A stretch of DNA of 64,000 bases from Campylobacter iguaniorum (GTDB lineage Bacteria; Campylobacterota; Campylobacteria; Campylobacterales; Campylobacteraceae): assembly GCF_000736415.1 (NCBI RefSeq), contig NZ_CP009043.1, forward strand, positions 620,001-684,000. The letters run 5' to 3'. A model generated the notes under the pieces. It saw nothing but the letters and a program-made list of their open reading frames with translations. It was not told the DNA's origin and made no database searches. Shown piece after piece: positions 58,349-64,000 of the stretch. The translations under genes and the position numbers were made by a program. Numbering within the stretch: the first letter of the stretch is position 1; each line of letters opens with the position of its first letter.

Positions 58349-59011
58349 ATGGAAGTGTTAAATTTAAATCAAATTTCAAAATATTTTGGAGATGTAAGGG
58401 CATTAGATGACATCAATCTAAGCGTTTTAAAAGGCGAGTGGGTCAGCATAATGGGGCCAAGTGGAAGTGGCAAAAGCACATTAGTCAATATCCTAAGCCT
58501 TATGGATAATCCAACTAGTGGCGAGTATAGGCTTGCTGGTGAGCTTGCAAACTCACTAAGCGATGAGCAGATTTTGGAGTTTAGACGCAATAAAATAGGG
58601 CTTGTTTTTCAGCAGTTTCACCTTGTGCCATATTTGAGTGCGCTAGAAAACGTGATGATAAGCCAGTTTTATCACAGCAGCGTAGATGAAAGCAGTGCAA
58701 AGGCAATGTTAGCTAAAATGGGGCTTAGCCACCGCTTAAACCATAGACCAAGTCAGCTTAGCGGTGGAGAGCAGCAAAGAGTTTGCATCGCAAGAGCACT
58801 CATAAATGACCCTGATATCATCATCGCAGATGAACCTACTGGAAACTTAGATGAAGCAAACGAAAAGGTGGTTTTAGAAGCCTTTAAACAGTTAAAAAAC
58901 GAAGGCAAAACCTTGCTTCTCATCACTCACAATGAAGAGCTAGGAAGATACGCTGATAAAGTCGTATATCTAAAACATGGCAAACTTGATAGAATCGAGC
59001 AATTAAGATGA
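58349..59011 (+). CDS. ABC transporter ATPase of the iron operon
   Basis: A 220-residue LolD/MacB-type ATPase: Walker A GPSGSGKST (about 36-44), Q-loop VFQQFHLVP, signature QLSGGEQQR, Walker B DIIIADEPTGNLD and H-loop ITHN. It lies directly after the two permeases and overlaps the thioredoxin-like gene by four bases (ATGA). It would energise the permease pair. Cj1663 equivalent. Confidence 0.94.
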   Translation: MEVLNLNQISKYFGDVRALDDINLSVLKGEWVSIMGPSGSGKSTLVNILSLMDNPTSGEYRLAGELANSLSDEQILEFRRNKIGLVFQQFHLVPYLSALENVMISQFYHSSVDESSAKAMLAKMGLSHRLNHRPSQLSGGEQQRVCIARALINDPDIIIADEPTGNLDEANEKVVLEAFKQLKNEGKTLLLITHNEELGRYADKVVYLKHGKLDRIEQLR

Positions 59012-59505
59012 AAAATTTAATAATTTTGGCTATTTTTGGGCTTTTTTTGGCTAGTTGTGGGGACGGCTCAAGACACCATATGAGCTTAAATGACAAAAAC
59101 GGCTTTGACACGACATATAATGTGGAACAAAAAGAGCTTAAAATATCTGGCTGGGACAAGCCATATATGTTATTTTTCTTCTCTACCATGTGTGGGGCTT
59201 GTGAGAGTCAAGTGCCTATCATAAACGAACTCATCAAAGAGTATGGTGAAAATATAAAAGTATATGGCATCATGGGCGATACAAAGGGCTTTGATAGCGA
59301 TATTTTTGTGTTAAAAGAAAAAAATATAAACTTCCCCACTACTTCAGTGCCAAAATCAGTAAGCTATCTCTCAAGCGTGGTAGGCGGAGTTATGGGGACG
59401 CCTGTGACTTATGTCTTTGATAAAAATGGCAGGGCAACTAAGCAGTTTTTAGGGCTTTATCCAAAGTCAGCTTTTGATAGCGAAATAAAGCGCCTTTTAG
59501 ACTGA
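59008..59505 (+). CDS. TlpA-like thioredoxin-fold lipoprotein
   Basis: A 165-residue protein with a lipoprotein signal: hydrophobic stretch and lipobox LASC with Cys 17. The thioredoxin motif is CGAC (Cys 62 and 65) in FFSTMCGACES, and a cis-Pro is in GTPVTYVFD. It likely works in the periplasm on disulfides or as a reductant for the iron system. C. jejuni has two such proteins at the end of this operon (Cj1664, Cj1665); here only one is present. Last gene of the operon. Confidence 0.88.
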   Translation: MKNLIILAIFGLFLASCGDGSRHHMSLNDKNGFDTTYNVEQKELKISGWDKPYMLFFFSTMCGACESQVPIINELIKEYGENIKVYGIMGDTKGFDSDIFVLKEKNINFPTTSVPKSVSYLSSVVGGVMGTPVTYVFDKNGRATKQFLGLYPKSAFDSEIKRLLD

Positions 59506-59575
59506 TTTATCAAATCTTAAATCCTTATATGCTATCCTTGCAAACTTATAAATTTATAGTTTCAAGGTAGCTTTT

Positions 59576-60550
59576 ATGATAAAAACTTACGCCGAATGGG
59601 ATGAGCAAGAGCTTTTGCTTCTTAGTATTCCGCACGCTAAAACTGACTGGAATCCATATTTGCAAGAGATTTTAGGTAGCTATGAAGAGCTTGTAAAGGC
59701 TGTCAGTAAATACCAAAAAGTGCTTTTAATAGCGCCAAATTCAGGCGATTTTGAGAGATTTGCTAAATTTGACAATGTAGAGTTTTTGCAGATTGAGACA
59801 AACGATACTTGGATCAGGGATTATGGTGCGATCGATGTAAGAAGCGGCGATAAAACCATAAGCTATGATTTTAAATTTAACGCTTGGGGCGGGAAGTTTG
59901 AGAGTGAGCTAGATAACGCACTAAATAAGAAACTTTTTGCCACCTTAAAAGGCGAACTAAAGCAAATAGAGCTAATCTTAGAAGGCGGAAGCATAGAGTT
60001 TAATGGCAATGGCGTAATGCTTACTACAAGCGAATGCCTACTAAATGATAACCGAAATAACCTGAGTAAATTTGAGCTAGAAAACCACCTAAAAGAGCTG
60101 TTTGGGCTAGAAAAAATCATCTGGCTAAATCATGGCTTCATCAGAGGCGATGACACAGATAGCCACGTCGATACTTTGGCTAGATTTATCGCTCCTGACA
60201 CCATAGCTTACGCAGCTTGCGATGATGAGAGCGACGAGCATTACGGTGAGCTAAATTTGATGAAAAAAGAGCTTGAGAGCAGTGGATTTAAGCTTGTAGC
60301 TTTGCCACTTCCAAAGCCTGTGATGTTTGAAGGCAGAAGGCTTGGAGCGACGTATTGTAATTTTATCTTTGTAAATGGAGCTCTCATCGTGCCAATTTAC
60401 GGCGATGAAAAGGCTGATGAGCTTGCGCTAAACGCACTCCAAAACGCACTACCAAATTTAAAAATAATTGGCGTGGATAGCAGGGTTTTTATCCGCCAAA
60501 ACGGCTCTTTGCACTGTTCTAGCCAAAATAGATTTAAGGGGCTCAGATGA
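59576..60550 (+). CDS. aguA: Agmatine deiminase
   Basis: A 324-residue guanidino-group hydrolase of the agmatine/peptidyl-arginine deiminase family. Visible motifs: ETNDTWIRDYG, EGGSIEFNGNG, the catalytic His in GDDTDSHVDTLARF, and the catalytic Cys in NGSLHCSSQ near the C terminus. It turns agmatine into N-carbamoylputrescine and ammonia. The partner amidase is at 61419 in the same operon, which makes the agmatine role convincing. It overlaps the cation efflux gene by four bases (ATGA). Confidence 0.9.
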   Translation: MIKTYAEWDEQELLLLSIPHAKTDWNPYLQEILGSYEELVKAVSKYQKVLLIAPNSGDFERFAKFDNVEFLQIETNDTWIRDYGAIDVRSGDKTISYDFKFNAWGGKFESELDNALNKKLFATLKGELKQIELILEGGSIEFNGNGVMLTTSECLLNDNRNNLSKFELENHLKELFGLEKIIWLNHGFIRGDDTDSHVDTLARFIAPDTIAYAACDDESDEHYGELNLMKKELESSGFKLVALPLPKPVMFEGRRLGATYCNFIFVNGALIVPIYGDEKADELALNALQNALPNLKIIGVDSRVFIRQNGSLHCSSQNRFKGLR

Positions 60551-61422
60551 GTTTTCACCCACCAGTTATCGCAGGAAGCGTAGCAGTAGTCTTAGCCATA
60601 ATCAAATTTAGCGTAGGCTTAGCCAGTGGCTCCATGGCAGTCCTTAGCTCCGCCATTGACTCTTTGCTAGATTGTTTGGTCTCAGCTCTGAATTACTTTG
60701 CGATGAAAAAATCCAGCGCCAACCCAAACGCTAAATTTAACTTCGGCTATGGTAAGCTTGAGGCCTTAGTTGCTTTGTTTGAGGGTGCTTTTATCGTTGG
60801 TATTGGTATTTTTATTTGTTATAGTAGTGTGGAAAAGATCATAAATCCAAAGCAAAGCATAGATGTGGGAGCTGGATTTATCGTGATGATAATCTCGCTT
60901 GTGATGACTGGACTTCTAGTATTGTACCTTAAATCAGTTTATACTAAAACTGGTAATCTCATAGTTAAAGCCGACGCTCTTCACTACCAAACAGACTTGA
61001 TCACAAACGCCGCTATTTTGGCTGCACTTTTTGCGATTTGGCTTAGTGGATATGAGATTATCGACGCGCTTTTTGGGATTGGGATAAGCATTTATATCGT
61101 TTTTAGTGCCATTAGCCTTGTGAGAGAGGGCGTCTATATCTTGCTAGATGGCTCACTTGAGCTTGACAAAGTAGAAGAGATAATAGAGATTATAAATAGC
61201 AAACCAGATATAAAAAGCTACCATTATTTAAAAACTAGAAAAAGTGGAGATAAGAGTTATTTTAGCGTTCATTTGGTCTTTGATCCAGATATTTCACTTA
61301 GCTTAGCTCACAAGATAGGCGATGAGATAGAAGATGACATAAAGGCTAAATTTAATAACACAAAATGGGTTTTTGATACGCATTTTGATATCGAAGATGA
61401 CAGGGATAAGGAAGAGATATGA
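60547..61422 (+). CDS. Cation diffusion facilitator (CDF) family transporter
   Basis: A 291-residue protein with six membrane helices and a C-terminal cytoplasmic domain. Metal-site motifs are SSAIDSLLDCLVS in helix 2 and ADALHYQTDLITN in helix 5 (HxxxD), as in zinc/iron/manganese efflux proteins. It lies between aguA and aguB with four-base overlaps on both sides, so all three are translated together; the same order occurs in C. jejuni. Whether it moves a metal or has a link to polyamines is not known. Confidence 0.9.
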   Translation: MSFHPPVIAGSVAVVLAIIKFSVGLASGSMAVLSSAIDSLLDCLVSALNYFAMKKSSANPNAKFNFGYGKLEALVALFEGAFIVGIGIFICYSSVEKIINPKQSIDVGAGFIVMIISLVMTGLLVLYLKSVYTKTGNLIVKADALHYQTDLITNAAILAALFAIWLSGYEIIDALFGIGISIYIVFSAISLVREGVYILLDGSLELDKVEEIIEIINSKPDIKSYHYLKTRKSGDKSYFSVHLVFDPDISLSLAHKIGDEIEDDIKAKFNNTKWVFDTHFDIEDDRDKEEI

Positions 61423-62288
61423 AAACAGCACTCATCGCACATAAATTTTATGGCTCCAAAGAAGAGACAATCAGACAAACCACCAAACGCATAGAAGACG
61501 CTGCTAAAAATGGAGCTGATTTGGTTGTTTTGCAAGAGCTTCATCAAGGCTCTTACTTTTGCCAAGATGAAAACGTAGATACATTTGAGCTAGCAAGCGA
61601 CTATGAAAGCGACGTGGCGTACTGGAGCGAAGTAGCAAGAGAGTTTAAAGTAGTGCTTGTGACTTCACTTTTTGAGCGTCGCTGCTCTGGGCTTTATCAC
61701 AACACAGCAGTTGTCTTTGATAATGACGGCGGGGTAGCTGGCAAATACCGCAAAATGCATATTCCAGATGACCCAAATTTCTATGAAAAGTTCTATTTCA
61801 CTCCTGGAGATTTAGGCTTTGAGCCAATTAGCACAAGCGTGGGCAAGCTTGGGGTTTTGGTGTGCTGGGATCAGTGGTATCCTGAGGCTGCTAGACTTAT
61901 GGCATTAAAGGGTGCTGAGGTGCTGATATATCCTACTGCTATAGGCTGGTTTGACGGTGACAGCGAAGATGAAAAATCTCGCCAGCTTGAAGCTTGGGTC
62001 GCAGTCCAAAGGGGTCACGCAGTAGCAAATGGTCTGCCAGTCATCACAGTAAACCGCGTAGGACTTGAAGAAGCGCCAAATGGCAATGGCTCTATAAGAT
62101 TTTGGGGCAATAGCTTTGTTTTTGGTCCTCAAGGCGAAGAGCTTTTTAGAGCAAATTGCACTGATGAGCTATCAAGCATTGTCGAGATTGATCTTAAACG
62201 CTGTGAGCAAGTGCGTAGGTGGTGGCCGTTTTTACGCGATCGCCGCATTGATGCATATGATGGGCTTTTGAAGAGATTTATAGATTAA
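61419..62288 (+). CDS. aguB: N-carbamoylputrescine amidase
   Basis: A 289-residue nitrilase-family enzyme with the Glu-Lys-Cys triad: Glu in VLQELHQGSYF, Lys in GKYRKMHIPDDP, and Cys in GVLVCWDQWYPEAARLM. The WDQWYPE and HIPDDPNFYEKFYFTPGD stretches are typical of carbamoylputrescine amidases. It makes putrescine from N-carbamoylputrescine, so with AguA it completes the agmatine route. Last gene of the operon; a repeat element starts 20 bp after its stop. Confidence 0.92.
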   Translation: MKTALIAHKFYGSKEETIRQTTKRIEDAAKNGADLVVLQELHQGSYFCQDENVDTFELASDYESDVAYWSEVAREFKVVLVTSLFERRCSGLYHNTAVVFDNDGGVAGKYRKMHIPDDPNFYEKFYFTPGDLGFEPISTSVGKLGVLVCWDQWYPEAARLMALKGAEVLIYPTAIGWFDGDSEDEKSRQLEAWVAVQRGHAVANGLPVITVNRVGLEEAPNGNGSIRFWGNSFVFGPQGEELFRANCTDELSSIVEIDLKRCEQVRRWWPFLRDRRIDAYDGLLKRFID

Positions 62289-62307
62289 TCTTGCAAAACG
62301 TTTATTT

Positions 62308-62808
62308 GTCATTGCGAGAAAATCTTTGATTTTCGCGGCAATCTAAATTTAATATTTATAATGTTGGATTGCCACGTTCGTTTCACTTACTCGCAATGAC
62401 AAAACATAATCTCACAATAAACCAAAACTCAAATAAACCAACCACTTTTATAGCCAAATACGTTCGGGGAGAGAGGATTGAGGATTTTAAGGGAGATAAG
62501 AGGAGAACTGTAATGCAGTCAAATAAAAAGAGTTCTTCCCTTGTCTCCCTTAAGAAAGAAAAACTTTAAATTCACAAATTAAATTTAACAATAAATTCAA
62601 ACTCTTTTTTATTTCATCAAGGGGACGTTTTTTAGCAGACACTACCCCTTATCCCCTTGACAATCCCCGTCTGCTTGCAGTTGCGAGTGTAACGAAGCAA
62701 AATCTCCCTGTAAAAGCTTCAAAGTTGCTGCGCTTGCGTGCAGATTAACAAATTCACTGTGTGAATTTGAGGGATTGCCGCAAAAATCAAAGATTTTCTC
62801 GCAATGAC
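62308..62808. mobile_element. MITE-like 501-bp element with 36-bp terminal inverted repeats
   Basis: The ends (62308-62343 and 62773-62808) are 36-bp inverted repeats with one mismatch, each starting GTCATTGCGAG and ending GGCAATC when read inward. A third, inverted, related copy is at 62367-62400, and a weak one near 62683. Inside are further inverted repeats: 62490-62513 with 62530-62553 (TTAAGGGAGA...TCTCCCTTAA) and TCAAGGGG with CCCCTTGA. There is no transposase or credible gene. Motifs of this GTCATTGCGAG...GGCAATC kind are repeated in many bacterial genomes. It is a non-coding repeat cluster, perhaps a MITE. Confidence 0.6.
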
Positions 62809-62856
62809 TGTTAGAATTTGGTTTTGCTGTTTTTATGATAAAGTGTAGTAAATTTA

Positions 62857-62887
62857 AAAGGCTTTTAAATAAGCTTTAAAAGCCTTT
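62857..62887 (-). terminator. Terminator of gltS
   Basis: AAAGGCTTTTAAA and TTTAAAAGCCTTT form a perfect 13-base stem around a five-base loop, 15 bp beyond the gltS stop on the minus strand. Confidence 0.7.
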
Positions 62888-62901
62888 ATAATAGTCAAAT
62901 G

Positions 62902-64000
62902 CTATCCAAGAAAGCTTAAAAATCCATTTATCACTAGTGCATTTACGATATCGATAAAAAACGCTCCACAAAGCGGAACGATGATGAAAGCCATGTGGCT
63001 CATACCGTAGTGGTTTGTCACTGTTTGCATATTTACCATAGCTGTCGGAGTGGCGCCTAGTCCAAATCCGCAGTGTCCAGCAGCGAGCACAGCTGCGTCA
63101 TAGTCACGCCCGCAAAATCTAAATGTCACAAATATCGCGTACGCCGCCATTAAAGCGACTTGACAAACAAGAATAGTAAATATAGGAAGAGCAAGGCTTA
63201 CAAGCTGCCAAAGGTTTATCGTCATAAGCGCGAAAGCTAAGAAAAGTGATAAGCTTACATTGCCAAGAACTGAGACTTCTCTATCAAATACTTGGTAAAT
63301 TTTAAGGCTTGAAAGCACGTTTCTTAAAATAACGCCAGTAAATAGACAATAGACAAATGTAGGCAAGGTAAAGCCGATGTTTGCGCTTTTCATCAAGCCA
63401 GCTACAAGGTTGCCTATAAGAAGACAAAACGCAAGAAGTGCTAAAGACTCGATGAAGCTTTTTTGAGTGATGAGCTTCTCTTTGTGTGGGGTTTCGTATT
63501 CGCCTAGAGATGATATGTCGTTGTCGTTTGAATCTGGAGTTTTGAGACTATTTTTGTTGATAAGATATCTTGCAACTGGTCCGCCTATGATACCTCCAGC
63601 AATAAGACCAAATGTCGCGCTCGCCATAGCTACCTCATAAGCAGCGCTAAATCCATAAGGCTCTTTGATAAACTCCCCAGCCCAAGCTGCTCCAGTGCCG
63701 TGCCCGCCACTCATAGTGACAGATCCTCCAAGCAATCCTATAAGAGGATTCTCGCCAAGCCCAAGAGCCACGCTGATACCAACTACATTTTGCAAGACCA
63801 AAAGTCCGCTTATGACAAACAAAAATATAACTAGCTTTTTGCCGCCTTTTTTAAGCGAAGCAAAATCAGCCAAAAGCCCAATGCTCGAGAAAAACGCTAG
63901 CATAAGCGGATCTTTTAGTGAGCCATCAAATTTAAGCGTGATACCGCCAAAACTATATAGACACAAAAAGAAAATCGCCGCAATGATACCGCCGACGACT
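62902..64000 (-). CDS. gltS: Sodium/glutamate symporter, 5' end outside window
   Basis: At least 365 residues of a polytopic GltS-type carrier; the frame stays open to the right edge (VVGGIIAAIFFL before the first shown TTG), so the start is missing. Signatures: GGSVTMSGGHGTGAAWAGEF and, in the second half, AAGHCGFGLGATPTAMVNMQTVT, the two inverted-topology repeat motifs with GxxG that line the transport site. It takes up glutamate with sodium across the inner membrane, which fits Campylobacter amino-acid metabolism. A strong terminator follows. Confidence 0.92.
   Translation of the reverse strand, partial: VVGGIIAAIFFLCLYSFGGITLKFDGSLKDPLMLAFFSSIGLLADFASLKKGGKKLVIFLFVISGLLVLQNVVGISVALGLGENPLIGLLGGSVTMSGGHGTGAAWAGEFIKEPYGFSAAYEVAMASATFGLIAGGIIGGPVARYLINKNSLKTPDSNDNDISSLGEYETPHKEKLITQKSFIESLALLAFCLLIGNLVAGLMKSANIGFTLPTFVYCLFTGVILRNVLSSLKIYQVFDREVSVLGNVSLSLFLAFALMTINLWQLVSLALPIFTILVCQVALMAAYAIFVTFRFCGRDYDAAVLAAGHCGFGLGATPTAMVNMQTVTNHYGMSHMAFIIVPLCGAFFIDIVNALVINGFLSFLG

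Noticed and set aside
62369-62569. 66-codon open frame inside the 501-bp repeat element
   Set aside because: It overlaps inverted repeats, has no ribosome site and no recognisable domain.

Overview
The window is a chromosomal segment of a Campylobacter, most likely from the C. fetus / C. hyointestinalis group. This rests on the Campylobacter-type 16S and 23S rRNA, the low G+C content, the futalosine menaquinone gene mqnE, and gene blocks that match known Campylobacter order: peb4-fba-MotA/OmpA, fdhT-fdhU, Ftr1-P19 with its ABC and thioredoxin genes, and the tandem flgG-type rod genes. The species cannot be settled by eye.

Layout. 1-6.5 kb holds an ABC permease end, a pseudopilin, a membrane glycosyltransferase-like protein, an MFS exporter, a purine salvage pair (phosphoribosyltransferase and NCS2 permease) and mqnE. 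6.6-13.7 kb holds a GlnD-like protein with an altered catalytic motif, glmS, a lone Cache-domain protein and a two-component system. That two-component system lies at the end of a phsABC-type thiosulfate/polysulfide reductase operon (13.7-17.5 kb), which is divergent from the selenium/formate-dehydrogenase accessory pair fdhT-fdhU. murI and a UbiD-family decarboxylase follow. A complete rRNA operon (16S, tRNA-Ala, 23S, 5S) fills 22.3-27.7 kb; its spacer lacks tRNA-Ile.

27.7-38.9 kb is the accessory part. It has about 1.2 kb of AT-rich, apparently decayed DNA, a ComEA-like DNA-binding protein with a long lysine-rich tail, a large CRISPR array (89 repeats by my count, 29632-35416) with no cas gene in the window, and a 946-residue autotransporter with a ten-G tract in its coding sequence, which makes it a probable phase-variable gene.

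38.9-64 kb returns to core genes: bioA, nth, peb4, fba, a MotA/ExbB-OmpA pair, a PLP-dependent deaminase that seems to start at AUA, hisD, flaC, rpoD, two flagellar rod genes behind a sigma-54 promoter, the Fur-boxed Ftr1/P19 iron uptake operon, an agmatine-to-putrescine operon that includes a cation efflux gene, a 501-bp element bounded by 36-bp inverted repeats, and the start-truncated gltS.

The most interesting signals are: the CRISPR array, with an internal block of 17 variant repeats and a protospacer acquired twice at different lengths; the phase-variable autotransporter; the MITE-like element; the AUA start; and the overlapping hairpins between fba and the MotA-like gene. No wholly new system could be demonstrated from sequence alone.
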